DNA of 43,420 nucleotides from Caryophanales bacterium (GCA_026168805.1 JAPFDS010000040.1:1-43420); one strand, 5' to 3'; shown: positions 16,327-24,487, numbered from the stretch's first letter. Notes: a model not told the origin generated them from the sequence alone. Numbers and translations: made by a program.

Positions 16327-17019
16327 TCATGACGAAACTAACAACCCATATTTCTTCTTAAATCGATTCATAATCTTAATCCAACTTGTACTGAAAATAA
16401 GAATGAAAAAGACATTTGATAACCCGTGAGCGAGGTCAAAGTATATACTACCTACAAAAATACTAATAAAGAATTCCCACGTCATATTCTCTATATTACT
16501 AACGACAATCCAAGCGTTCATAAACCAACCGAAAAGGTAACCCCAAATAAAGCCAAAGATGAGTTTCCCCCACATTTTCTTCATCCACCACGTATTACGA
16601 AGAAGACCTGCCATCATCCCCATCATGCCCCAGCCATACATTTGCCAAGGAGTCCATGGACCTTGACCGAGGAAAAAGTTCGAGACAATTGCCGCAATTG
16701 CCCCAACCATAAAGCCCGATTCCGCACCGAATACGAGGCCAGTTACAATAATGACGAACGATGTCGGTTGCACACTTGGGAAACCTGCAAAAGGAACTCT
16801 ACTCACCGCTGCGATTGCGGCTAGAATCGCTAATATAACAACTTCTCTACCCGTAATCTTTCGTATTTCAAACCGGGCAAAAAACGGAATCATCGTACAA
16901 GCAATAATAACAAAACTCACTAGTAAATAGGCATTATGTTGAAAAAAGAGAATCGATGATGCAAGAAGCACTAACACAACAATAGAAGAAACGATTAAAT
17001 ATGTGCGCGCATTTACCAT
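16327..17019 (-). CDS. ECF transporter S component, probably for cobalamin
   Basis: 230-residue integral membrane protein with about six helices, the substrate-binding (S) subunit of an energy-coupling-factor vitamin importer. It carries REVVILAILAAIAAVSRVPF, SFVIIVTGLVFGAESGFMVG and the motif GPWTPWQMYGWGMMG, which I associate with the CbrT-like S-component branch. It overlaps the fused ATPase gene by 7 bases and is last in the cobalamin-riboswitch operon, so B12 or a precursor is the likely ligand. Its stop lies inside the last copy of the 51-bp array, whose first hairpin probably terminates the operon. The ligand is inferred from context. Confidence 0.85.
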   Translation of the reverse strand: MVNARTYLIVSSIVVLVLLASSILFFQHNAYLLVSFVIIACTMIPFFARFEIRKITGREVVILAILAAIAAVSRVPFAGFPSVQPTSFVIIVTGLVFGAESGFMVGAIAAIVSNFFLGQGPWTPWQMYGWGMMGMMAGLLRNTWWMKKMWGKLIFGFIWGYLFGWFMNAWIVVSNIENMTWEFFISIFVGSIYFDLAHGLSNVFFILIFSTSWIKIMNRFKKKYGLLVSS

Positions 17020-18674
17020 TGGTCAAACGCCTCCTCTAATGTCAGCACTTCTTGACGATTACTCAGTCGTGTTGCGCGATTGATCGCTGTTGTGTAAAAG
17101 TAATTTCCTTTAAATAGATGATCGGGCGTCCCATCGACCGTAACCTCACCATCAAATAGCATCGCACATCGCTCCACATGCTTAGCGGCAAACTCAATAT
17201 CATGGGTCACCATCACAATGGTGAGCCCTTTTTCGTGTAAGTCTTTCAGGACGTTCGCAAAGTTTTCTTTCGCAATAGGATCAAGACCTTTTGTCGGTTC
17301 ATCCACGAATAATATATCCGGTTGAGCAAGCAACATACACGCGAGCGCTGCGCGTTGTAACTCCCCACCAGAACAATCATACGGATGACGATGACGTAAA
17401 TGACGAATGCCAAATAATGCTAACATGTTCGTCATTTCTTGTTCTCCGTCTTGTATGTCATTTTGCTCCATAACACTTCGCATTTCCTTTTCAATGGTAT
17501 CTTGCACAAAATAGGTTTGCGGGTTTTGTGGCAAATACGCCATGCGTTCATAGAGCTCTTTTCCTTTTAACTTATGAATATCTTTCCCTGCAAATTTCGC
17601 TGATCCTCTTTGCGCTTTAATCATCCCAATACATAATTTTAACAATGTTGTCTTCCCAGACCCATTTCCACCAACAAGTGCAAAGAACTCTCCTGGATGA
17701 ATGTCCAGTGATAAGTTTTTTAAAATCAACGGTGCATATCGGTCGTACTGAAAATACGCCTTTTTTACGGAGAGTAAAGGTTTTGTATGTTCGAGAATAG
17801 ATTCTATCGGTTGCTCATGGGTCTCTTTTGGCTTCGAATCTAACGAGGCAAGCCATGCTTTACTTTCCTTCACCGTTAAAGGGATACCTGTTTGTATAGG
17901 TTTTTTCTCTTCCGATAAGTATAAGCGTGCTACAGAAGGAATATATGGTATGAATTGTTTGTCGTCATTTGTATAGACACTCTCAATCACTTCCCGACTA
18001 GTTCCTTTATATGTAATGGCGCCTTTTTCCATCATGACGACTTGATCGGCAATGGCAAATAACTCTTCCAAACGGTGTTCGACAATAATAATGGTCATAC
18101 CCATTTCCTTGTTCAATCGTTCCAGCATGACAATTAAATCTTTAGCAGCCACAGGGTCTAGTTGAGACGTCGGTTCATCGAGTAAAAGAACTTTCGGCTT
18201 CAGAAGTAAAACGGAGAGCAAGTTAAGCATCTGTTTTTGTCCACCAGACAGTTCGGAAGGTTTCTTGTCGAGTAAGTCTTCCATTCCAAAGAAATGCACC
18301 ATCTCAGCTACACGTTTTCGCATTTCAAAATTTGAATAGCCTAGATTTTCCATGCCAAAAACAATTTCTTGCATCACTTCATCCATAACAATTTGATTTT
18401 CCGGATCTTGAAACACAAAGCCAATATCTTCAATGAGCGTTCGTTCGTCATAGTCTAATACGTTTTTCCCGGCATACGTAATGGTTCCACTTTGTTTTCC
18501 AACCGGTGCCAGTTCATGTTTCAACAATCTTAAAAGCGTTGTTTTCCCACAACCACTTGGTCCACAAACAACGACAAAATCTCCTTCCGAAACATGCATG
18601 GAAAAGTGATCTAGTACATATTCATCCATATCCGGATATTGAAATGAAATGTTGTCTACAGCTAATATTTCCAT
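17013..18674 (-). CDS. fused ECF transporter ATPase (EcfA-EcfA')
   Basis: 553-residue protein with two complete ABC ATPase domains. The first has Walker A CGPSGCGKTT near residue 38, signature LSGGQKQM and Walker B VLLLDEPTSQLD. The second has VGGNGSGKTT near 335, signature CSGGELQR and ILFVDEPTKGLD. In most ECF systems these are two proteins; fusion is known, for example in B. subtilis YkoD. The two domains are joined by a charged linker of about 60 residues (SKPKETHEQP). The start overlaps ecfT by 13 bases, with GGGAGG upstream. It drives uptake through EcfT and the S component. Confidence 0.93.
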   Translation of the reverse strand: MEILAVDNISFQYPDMDEYVLDHFSMHVSEGDFVVVCGPSGCGKTTLLRLLKHELAPVGKQSGTITYAGKNVLDYDERTLIEDIGFVFQDPENQIVMDEVMQEIVFGMENLGYSNFEMRKRVAEMVHFFGMEDLLDKKPSELSGGQKQMLNLLSVLLLKPKVLLLDEPTSQLDPVAAKDLIVMLERLNKEMGMTIIIVEHRLEELFAIADQVVMMEKGAITYKGTSREVIESVYTNDDKQFIPYIPSVARLYLSEEKKPIQTGIPLTVKESKAWLASLDSKPKETHEQPIESILEHTKPLLSVKKAYFQYDRYAPLILKNLSLDIHPGEFFALVGGNGSGKTTLLKLCIGMIKAQRGSAKFAGKDIHKLKGKELYERMAYLPQNPQTYFVQDTIEKEMRSVMEQNDIQDGEQEMTNMLALFGIRHLRHRHPYDCSGGELQRAALACMLLAQPDILFVDEPTKGLDPIAKENFANVLKDLHEKGLTIVMVTHDIEFAAKHVERCAMLFDGEVTVDGTPDHLFKGNYFYTTAINRATRLSNRQEVLTLEEAFDQW

Positions 18675-19534
18675 CTGAGACGCTCCCTCCCTTCAACGAT
18701 AAGCGGAAATGCTAGTATAATAGTCATACAAACGAACAAAATCCAATCCAGAACATACAAATGAAGTGTGCCGAGCTCTGGGTAAATAACAATTTTCCCA
18801 TACCCAAGCATACCACCCCATATACAAACACTAAAAAGTACGAGCAAAGTAGCTAGCCAACCCCAGTCCCTTTTTTCCATTCGATATGGAATATAAGACG
18901 TTTTCTTGCCAATTCCGTATCCTCTCGCTTTCATCGAATCAGCCGTTTGTATCGCTTCTTCCAACGACCACGTTAACAATACTTGAATCATATACATCCC
19001 ATTTCGAGCTCTTTGCCGCAGGGTGCCTACCGTCATCGTCGTACCTCTGACACGTTGCACCGCACGTATCTCATCAAACCTGCTTTTAAGCAGGGGGACA
19101 AAACGAATCGCAAGCATCAGTAGAAATGCCGTTCGTGGGAGAACTTTCGAAAATATGTATAAAAACTTATTACCATTTAGTAAAATGTTAAACGAAACAA
19201 ACATCACAATAACACTCACTAACGCAATTGCCATCACAACTCCATACATTGTCGCTTCGAGTGTCACTTGTTTTCCGCGAAAATAAAATAATATATTCGT
19301 TCCCCGAGAAACGAGAAAAGGATTGAGCACCATAAAAAACAAACTCATAACCATTAACGGAATCATCCATTTCCTGAGAGATTTGCCTCGGTCATGGGAA
19401 ATGTTCACACATATAAGAATTATTAGTGCAGTTGCTAAAAATAAAGGGTGTTTAAAATACATCACTAAAAAACCCGTGCATATATAATAAAAAAATACAA
19501 CGTACGGATGATATCCCCTGATCCCATTTTCCAT
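18662..19534 (-). CDS. ECF transporter transmembrane protein EcfT
   Basis: 290-residue membrane coupling subunit (CbiQ/EcfT family) with about six helices. The two cytoplasmic coupling helices carry the expected motifs: MYMIQVLLTWSLEEAIQTAD and ADSMKARGYG, the latter being the second Ala-Arg-Gly signature that contacts the ATPase grooves. I use ATG 19534 (MENGIRGYHPYV) because AAGGGGT is 9 bases upstream; the longer frame from 19558 would place that site inside the gene. It is separated from the upstream lipoprotein gene by a strong hairpin terminator. Works with the fused ATPase and S component. Confidence 0.9.
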   Translation of the reverse strand: MENGIRGYHPYVVFFYYICTGFLVMYFKHPLFLATALIILICVNISHDRGKSLRKWMIPLMVMSLFFMVLNPFLVSRGTNILFYFRGKQVTLEATMYGVVMAIALVSVIVMFVSFNILLNGNKFLYIFSKVLPRTAFLLMLAIRFVPLLKSRFDEIRAVQRVRGTTMTVGTLRQRARNGMYMIQVLLTWSLEEAIQTADSMKARGYGIGKKTSYIPYRMEKRDWGWLATLLVLFSVCIWGGMLGYGKIVIYPELGTLHLYVLDWILFVCMTIILAFPLIVEGRERLRWKY

Positions 19535-19562
19535 ACCTTGGCGACCCCTTTCAATCATAAGT

Positions 19563-19605
19563 CAAAAACCGACCTTGTTCAGTATACAACATTGGTCGGT
19601 TTTTG
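19563..19605 (-). terminator. intra-operon terminator between surface proteins and ECF genes
   Basis: CAAAAACCGACC (19563-19574) pairs perfectly with GGTCGGTTTTTG (19594-19605) around a 19-base loop; the T-run lies in the 3' arm on either strand. It sits between the DUF4430 lipoprotein gene and ecfT, so the ECF genes are probably expressed by partial read-through or from their own promoter. Confidence 0.8.
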
Positions 19606-19637
19606 AATGCATGTTTTCATTTTTAAGCTCAACAAGC

Positions 19638-20513
19638 TTACCGTGCTCCGATATCTTCTCCTAAATCAGTCGTGTACAGCCATTCCACCACATCACCATC
19701 CTCTAACGTATAGGTTCCCGCACCTATATTTGGGAAAGTGCCATTCACACTGTACATCCAACCGCTTAAATCACCTTCGCCAAATTCCCGGTAACCTTCA
19801 ATTCCTTGTATATACCCTGTACCTCCTGTGCCAGTCGACTCTACTGACAATCCCTTATTTTTCCCAATATCCAAAAGGACATCAAAAGCATTATTGTCTT
19901 TTTTCACTTTAAAGTCTTCCTGTCCTATAATGACATCATTTGATAAACCTATTATTGAAAGAGTAATAGTGATTTTTGAGTCTTCTTCCTTTTGAGGAGG
20001 TTTATTTTCTGATGGTTTTTTGTCTTCTGATTTTGGTTGATCGCCGGATTTTTTATCAGTTTTACTTTCTTTCGCATCTGAATTTTTGTTCTCACTTGAT
20101 TTTTCTTTCTTAGTCGACTGCTTTTTAGATTTTTTCTTTTTTTGATCTTCAGTAGACTTCTTCGACTGATCACCTTTACTTACATCTGATTTTTTAGAGT
20201 CTTTTTGCTCTTTATTGCTTGTAGAGTTTGTCTTATCAGATTCTTTTTTAGCGCTAGACTTATCCGTATTGTCTTCTGGTTTATTTTCACCATCTTTATC
20301 TTTCGCTACTTCTGTCTTTTTGTCTTTTTCTTGGTCTTCTGTATCTTCATCAGCTTCAGTTTCATCCACGTCAGCTCTTGCTATACTTTCTGTTTGATTA
20401 TTTTTAGTATCTTCTAATCCTGTGGGCTTTTCTTCAATATGCCCACAGGCCCCTAAAATGAGGAAAATAAAAGTAATAATGAATAATGGAGTCAACCACT
20501 TTTTAATCTGCAT
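19638..20513 (-). CDS. DUF4430 (transcobalamin C-terminal-like) lipoprotein
   Basis: 291-residue exported lipoprotein. The signal peptide ends in LILGAC (Cys23). Residues 24-180 are a low-complexity linker of Lys, Glu, Asp and Ser, long enough to span the wall. Residues about 181-291 form a beta-rich domain with ITITLSIIG, AFDVLLDIGKNKGLSVEST, GYIQGIEGYREFGEGDLSGW, MYSVNG and EDGDVVEWLYT, the pattern of DUF4430, which is related to the cobalamin-capping C-terminal domain of intrinsic factor and transcobalamin. AAGGAGG precedes the ATG. It lies 31 bases after the wall-anchored partner gene under the cobalamin riboswitch. I infer it caps or binds B12 at the surface and hands it to the ECF importer. 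Confidence 0.87.
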   Translation of the reverse strand: MQIKKWLTPLFIITFIFLILGACGHIEEKPTGLEDTKNNQTESIARADVDETEADEDTEDQEKDKKTEVAKDKDGENKPEDNTDKSSAKKESDKTNSTSNKEQKDSKKSDVSKGDQSKKSTEDQKKKKSKKQSTKKEKSSENKNSDAKESKTDKKSGDQPKSEDKKPSENKPPQKEEDSKITITLSIIGLSNDVIIGQEDFKVKKDNNAFDVLLDIGKNKGLSVESTGTGGTGYIQGIEGYREFGEGDLSGWMYSVNGTFPNIGAGTYTLEDGDVVEWLYTTDLGEDIGAR

Positions 20514-20544
20514 TGTTAATTGCCTCCTTCAACAACCTAACAAA

Positions 20545-22518
20545 TTATATAGTTTTCTTAAGGTTTCTTTTACGTAAAATAATCAATGTACTTCCTAGTA
20601 CGAGCAATACAATTCCAGCCAACATTATATTAAAAGTATTTGTAGCAGTATCTGGTAGGCGTTCGCCAGTTTCATTTTGCTTATTTGTATTACTCTCAGC
20701 AGCTACTTCTATTGCAGCTTCTTCCTCTTCTTTTTCAAAAACCGCATACATAGAGAAGTCGCTCACTTCCACAGTAATTGTTTGCTCCTCTTTGTTTTTA
20801 ATACCTTTAACAAGTTCCCATTGTTTCAATTTTTCATTGTAGTGATACACACCTACTTTATCCCAGTCGACTTCATCATCTACTCCTAGAGTTATAGTGA
20901 ACGTTCCTGTAAATCCTTCCATTCCTTCGAAGGTAAAGTCAAACCAATCTCCTGCTAATTCTAAACCTTCATGTTTATTTTCATTCGTAGGATTAGTAAC
21001 AGTCAGCTTAACCCCTTCTGGTAAATTATCTGGTAATAAAATTTGAGATTTACTATCATGAATAGTTACTGTTTCACCCGCAGAAATATTCAGTTGTTTA
21101 TTAACACTAATTTCTTTTTTTGTATCTGTTTTTTCTGGTTTTGGCTCTGGTTTGGGTTCAGGTTTCGGTTCTGGCTTTGGTTCTGGCTTATAATTTTTAA
21201 AGTCCATAAAAATCGATCCTTCATTTACAAGTGTAGCTATAGCAAAGAAAGATTGGTCATTAGCCATTCCAGGGGCACCTTCATCTTCTTTTGTCCACCA
21301 AAAGTAACCATCATCTTGTTGAAGAACCAATAATTGTTCTACTATACTTCCATTTTTATTTGTCCATTTCTGAGAATATAGGTCCTCCCCAATAGAAGTA
21401 AGACCCATAATAATTGCTGCTGTCGTATTAGCATTTGGACCCCAAGCACCTTGAATCTCATCATTCTCTAGAAACAGTTTATGTGCCCAGTTCTCTAGTT
21501 TGTTAATAGCTTTTGCGGCATCTTCGTTTGTATCCTGATATGGCGCTAAAGCCATCATCATCCAAGCAGTAGTATCGATATCATTTCCAAACATGCCATC
21601 TTCATCTTGCTGCGCAACAATAGATTCAATATGTTTATGGCGATCATAATCTGCTTCAGCTAAATCAAGTGCTATTAATACCCAAGGTTCTCCCCATATT
21701 GTTGAAAAAATTCCGTCTGAACCTTCTCGTTCTAGCAGATCAGCTACTATGTCACGTTCCCCAAAATTATGTGGGTCCATTCCTAGCATTATAGTACTAA
21801 CAATAATTCCTGCCTCTTCATTTGCACTACCTGCCCTGTTTTCATTTCCATCTTCATCAAATTTTGGTATTCCTTCTGACCAATAAGTGCCATCTGACCA
21901 AGGGCTAGAATCTCCCCAAGGAAAATCTTCACTCACATCTTTATATCCTGCGCCCCATAATGCAGAAAACACCCAATATTCACTATGAGACCCTTTATTT
22001 TGGTCATTATATACCGGCGGATTTTCTTCATAATATCTCTTTGCCTTTTCTAATGATTTTTCTACTCTCTCTTTAACTTTATCTGAATCGTACTTTTGTT
22101 CAGACGTTTCATTGTTTTGGGTTTTTCCCTTATCAACTGTTTTATCGTCAGTATTATCAGCTTCTTTTTGTGTCTCTGACTCATTGTTACTTGAGTTTTC
22201 GTTAGACGTATCCTCTTTTTCATCTACATTGTCTTCTTTTTCTTCATCTTTTTTATTGTTCTTGTCTTCTAATTGTGAGGAATTGTTTTCGTCTGAGTCT
22301 TCAGATGACTCGTCTGAATTCTCTTGTTCTTTATCCGGCTGTCCAGACGGATCTTCTTTTTCGTCCTCTACACTCTCATCTTCTGTTTGTTCCGTAACCT
22401 CTTCTTGATCTTCACTTTCATCTTCCGCACCAACTGCCCCTGGAAACATTGCAAAAATCAATGTAAAAATTAAAAAGATGGCAAATGATTGTTTCAATTT
22501 ATTTGTAATTTTGTTCAA
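20545..22518 (-). CDS. wall-anchored protein with transcobalamin alpha-domain-like (prenyltransferase-repeat) region
   Basis: 657-residue surface protein. It has a signal peptide (cleavage near residue 31), an acidic low-complexity region to about 145, then an alpha-helical repeat domain (about 150-415) with motifs DGIFSTIWGEPWVLIALD, QDEDGMFGNDIDTTAWMMMA, GAWGPNANTTAAIIMGL and QQDDGYFWWT. These DGxF plus TxxW/A repeats belong to the prenyltransferase/squalene-cyclase fold shared by the N-terminal domain of intrinsic factor and transcobalamin. A PEPKP-repeat linker and a beta-sandwich-like domain follow, then LPDTA at 621-625, a hydrophobic stretch and RKRNLKK: a sorting signal of the type used by Bacillus class-D sortases. 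TTG start with AAAGGAG. First gene after the cobalamin riboswitch; inferred to bind B12 at the wall. Confidence 0.85.
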   Translation of the reverse strand: MNKITNKLKQSFAIFLIFTLIFAMFPGAVGAEDESEDQEEVTEQTEDESVEDEKEDPSGQPDKEQENSDESSEDSDENNSSQLEDKNNKKDEEKEDNVDEKEDTSNENSSNNESETQKEADNTDDKTVDKGKTQNNETSEQKYDSDKVKERVEKSLEKAKRYYEENPPVYNDQNKGSHSEYWVFSALWGAGYKDVSEDFPWGDSSPWSDGTYWSEGIPKFDEDGNENRAGSANEEAGIIVSTIMLGMDPHNFGERDIVADLLEREGSDGIFSTIWGEPWVLIALDLAEADYDRHKHIESIVAQQDEDGMFGNDIDTTAWMMMALAPYQDTNEDAAKAINKLENWAHKLFLENDEIQGAWGPNANTTAAIIMGLTSIGEDLYSQKWTNKNGSIVEQLLVLQQDDGYFWWTKEDEGAPGMANDQSFFAIATLVNEGSIFMDFKNYKPEPKPEPKPEPKPEPKPEKTDTKKEISVNKQLNISAGETVTIHDSKSQILLPDNLPEGVKLTVTNPTNENKHEGLELAGDWFDFTFEGMEGFTGTFTITLGVDDEVDWDKVGVYHYNEKLKQWELVKGIKNKEEQTITVEVSDFSMYAVFEKEEEEAAIEVAAESNTNKQNETGERLPDTATNTFNIMLAGIVLLVLGSTLIILRKRNLKKTI

Positions 22519-22603
22519 TGACTTATCTCCTTTTAGTAAATATTTTACTTCTGATCATGTGACTCTTTTTAAATTGCCCCCTCCTATATTTCATTTTTAA
22601 CCG

Positions 22604-22635
22604 AAAAAAACTTTACCTCTAGAGTCGAGATAAAG
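22604..22635 (-). terminator. cobalamin riboswitch attenuator
   Basis: On the minus strand CTTTATCTC pairs with GAGGTAAAG (22611-22635, one G-U pair) around a 7-base loop, followed by seven T. It lies between the riboswitch and the first structural gene and is the likely B12-controlled terminator. Confidence 0.8.
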
Positions 22636-22719
22636 ACAACGTATGATCGTATGTATGATTTTTCATAAACAATGCACGATTCATATGTGTACCTTTTTCC
22701 CGGAAGGTTCTAACATATT

Positions 22720-22857
22720 TTTACTTTGGCAAGTCTCCTGACTTATGGTTCAATCGCGATTCTCACACCTTCCTAGCATTATCTACCAGTGGCATATGTG
22801 AGAGCGCTTCCAATTACAGTGGCCGGACCGTTCAGGTATTTCACCTGATTCCTTTTT
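22720..22857 (-). promoter_or_regulatory. cobalamin riboswitch
   Basis: Read on the minus strand the element shows the conserved order: GGAATCAGGTGAAATACCTG, ACGGTCCGGCCACTGTAA, GCCACTGG, GGAAGG, then AGTCAGGAGACTTGCC. These are the AdoCbl-type (B12-box) landmarks. It precedes the surface-protein/ECF operon by about 200 bases, with an attenuator hairpin in between, so B12 sufficiency should reduce expression of the whole uptake locus. This is the strongest evidence that the operon handles cobalamin. Confidence 0.95.
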
Positions 22858-22860
22858 AAC

Positions 22861-22879
22861 TTTCTACAAAATGTAGAAA
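22861..22879. promoter_or_regulatory. 19-bp perfect inverted repeat upstream of the cobalamin riboswitch
   Basis: TTTCTACA-AAA-TGTAGAAA is a perfect 8-3-8 dyad ending 4 bases 5' of the riboswitch on the minus strand, where the core promoter should lie. A possible TTGAAT/TACATT promoter (19-base spacing, poor) overlaps it. It may be an operator; the regulator is unknown. Confidence 0.4.
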
Positions 22880-23103
22880 AACCAAAATACAATTATTCAA
22901 TTTTGTTACCATCCTAAGTATAAGCAAGTTACGGCTAAAAAACAAATTCCTCGTGTACTTTCACATATATTTTTTCAAAAGTCTTTTTGAATCATATCAG
23001 ATCTCCAAGTAATTTATCTTTTTATATGATATAATTTAATTAACCTCAAATGATATTTCCACGCTTTAAACAAAATATTTTAAATAGGTAGGTGAATCGA
23101 TTG

Positions 23104-23451
23104 ATGCAGAATACAGTTCAACAAATCTTAGATGAATTAAAAGAAATCAGATCCGAACAAGGAAGGTTTTCCGATGATTTAAAAGAAATCAAGTCCGAAC
23201 AAGGAAAGTTTTCTGATGAATTAAAAGATGTTAAGGAAGAGCAAAGTAGTTTAAGAGAAGATATGAACGCTGGATTTGCAAGACTAGAGAAAAAGTTAGA
23301 CAGGCACCGTATAGAAAATATCAACGCAGACAATTTGTTATTAAATGAAATACGTACCGTACGCGAGGATGTATTTTTTGTTAATAGAAAAATTGCAGAT
23401 ACAGAATTAGACCTCCATACATTAAAACAACAAAACAAGTCCAGTATATAA
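23104..23451 (+). CDS. small coiled-coil protein
   Basis: About 115 residues, almost wholly predicted coiled coil. There are three 14-residue repeats near the start built on ELKEIRSEQGRFSDD, ELKEIKSEQGKFSDE and DLKDVKEEQSSLRED-like units. GFARLEKKLDRHRIENINADNLLLNEI and EDVFFVNRKIADTELDL follow. No membrane segment or signal peptide. Such proteins are common in Bacillus and of unknown function. Start is uncertain: GTG 23092, TTG 23101 and ATG 23104 are in frame, and TAGGTAGGTG fits 23101 or 23104 best. Monocistronic, followed by a strong terminator. Confidence 0.75.
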   Translation: MQNTVQQILDELKEIRSEQGRFSDDLKEIKSEQGKFSDELKDVKEEQSSLREDMNAGFARLEKKLDRHRIENINADNLLLNEIRTVREDVFFVNRKIADTELDLHTLKQQNKSSI

Positions 23452-23472
23452 AACAGACCTTTTATACAATCG

Positions 23473-23517
23473 ACGATTCATTCTATTCATCTGAAGAATA
23501 GAGTGAATCGTTTTTTA
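23473..23517 (+). terminator. intrinsic terminator
   Basis: ACGATTCATTCTATTC (23473-23488) pairs with GAATAGAGTGAATCGT (23496-23511), almost perfectly, followed by six T. Confidence 0.92.
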
Positions 23518-23540
23518 TTCACTTTTCACCTATGAACAGT

Positions 23541-23600
23541 GTTGACTATTCAGTTGAACTGTATTAATCTAATATACAGTTATACTATATAGTTGAACTG
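23541..23600 (+). promoter_or_regulatory. promoter/operator region of the PadR operon
   Basis: TTGACT (23542-23547) with a TAATCT-like -10 17 bases away is a plausible promoter. The region holds CAGTTGAACTG (23551-23561), a second copy AGTTGAACTG (23591-23600), and an inverted pair ACTGTAT/ATACAGT (23558-23564, 23574-23580). PadR proteins commonly bind dyads in their own promoter, so autoregulation is likely. Confidence 0.5.
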
Positions 23601-23616
23601 ATCAGAGGGTGAGAGT

Positions 23617-23934
23617 ATGAAACATAAATTATTGCCGTTATCCGAAACGATGCACTATATTTTATTAGCATTACGTGAGCCTCTTCATGGATATGCGGTC
23701 ATGCAAAAAATTGAAAGAATTAGTAATGGTTCGGTTGTTTTAGCCCCTGGAACATTATACGGTGCGATTGAAAACCTAAACAAACATGGATGGATTGAAC
23801 CTGTGGGGATTTCAGGACGAAGAAAAATTTACAAAATAACGACAGATGGAATGAAGATTTTAAGCATCGAACACGATCGACTATCCCATATTTTATCACT
23901 ATATGAGGAAGGTGAGATACATGAAGAAATGTAA
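23617..23934 (+). CDS. PadR family transcriptional regulator
   Basis: 105-residue winged-helix repressor of the short PadR class. Motifs: SETMHYILLALREPLHGYAVMQ (helix 1-2), APGTLYGAIENLNKHGWIE (recognition helix and wing), GRRKIYKITTDG. A short C-terminal helix mediates dimerisation. Small PadR proteins usually sense hydrophobic or stress signals and repress the next gene. ATG 23617 is preceded by GAGGGTGAG. It overlaps the DUF2812 gene by 14 bases, a pairing frequent in Bacillaceae, and dyads in the promoter suggest it regulates itself. Confidence 0.93.
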   Translation: MKHKLLPLSETMHYILLALREPLHGYAVMQKIERISNGSVVLAPGTLYGAIENLNKHGWIEPVGISGRRKIYKITTDGMKILSIEHDRLSHILSLYEEGEIHEEM

Positions 23935-24487
23935 CATGTTTTTTAATATTGAAAAAGAGGAAAAATGGTTAAACGAACAATTACAAGCAGGCTATCGTTG
24001 CACAAATATTAGTTGGCTCGGTGTTTATACGTTCAATAAAACAGATAAAAACTATGTCATGCGCCTTGATTATCAAGGGTACTTACCAAAGAAAAAGCAC
24101 CAAGAATACAAAACTATATACGAAGACTTTGGCTGGGACTATGTCGAGGGATACTCTTTTGGTGGCATTCAATATTGGCAAAAAGAAAGTGGTGAGCAAA
24201 ACGATATTTTTTCAGATCGAGAGTCAAAAGGTAATTATTATAAACGATTAATGGGCTATTCTTTAAGTCTTGCTCTTATGAGTTTATTCTTTACTACTAT
24301 GATTCTCACGGATATGGGTTTTTCGGGATTATATCATGAAGGGCTTTGGAGTATGGATGGTTCTTTATTTTGGAAAGCATTCGTGTTTGAAACACCGTTT
24401 GTTTTATTAAAATTGGCGCCTGCCATTTTAGCTATTTTATTCGGCTGTAGCTTTTACAAATCCTATCGAAATTACTCCATGGTATAA
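23921..24487 (+). CDS. DUF2812 domain membrane protein
   Basis: 188 residues. The N-terminal cytoplasmic part has the DUF2812 pattern (FNIEKEEKWLNEQLQAGYRC, VMRLDYQGYL, EDFGWDYVEGYSFGGIQYW). Two hydrophobic helices follow (GYSLSLALMSLFFTTMIL and VLLKLAPAILAILFGCSF). Function is unknown; these genes nearly always follow a PadR regulator and are thought to be its effector or anti-regulator. The ATG at 23921 has GAGGAAGGTGAG upstream and lies within the end of the PadR gene, so translation is coupled. Followed by a strong shared terminator. Confidence 0.9.
   Translation: MKKCNMFFNIEKEEKWLNEQLQAGYRCTNISWLGVYTFNKTDKNYVMRLDYQGYLPKKKHQEYKTIYEDFGWDYVEGYSFGGIQYWQKESGEQNDIFSDRESKGNYYKRLMGYSLSLALMSLFFTTMILTDMGFSGLYHEGLWSMDGSLFWKAFVFETPFVLLKLAPAILAILFGCSFYKSYRNYSMV

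Noticed and set aside
16426-16824. 132-codon frame antisense to the ECF S component
   Set aside because: His/Pro/Asn-rich translation with no ribosome site; a mirror of membrane-protein codons.
21133-21188. 12-bp tandem repeats as a regulatory or mobile repeat
   Set aside because: They simply encode the PEPKP linker of the wall-anchored protein.
22112-22408. Ser-rich 98-codon frame antisense to the acidic linker of the wall protein
   Set aside because: Product of Glu/Asp/Asn codon repeats read backwards.
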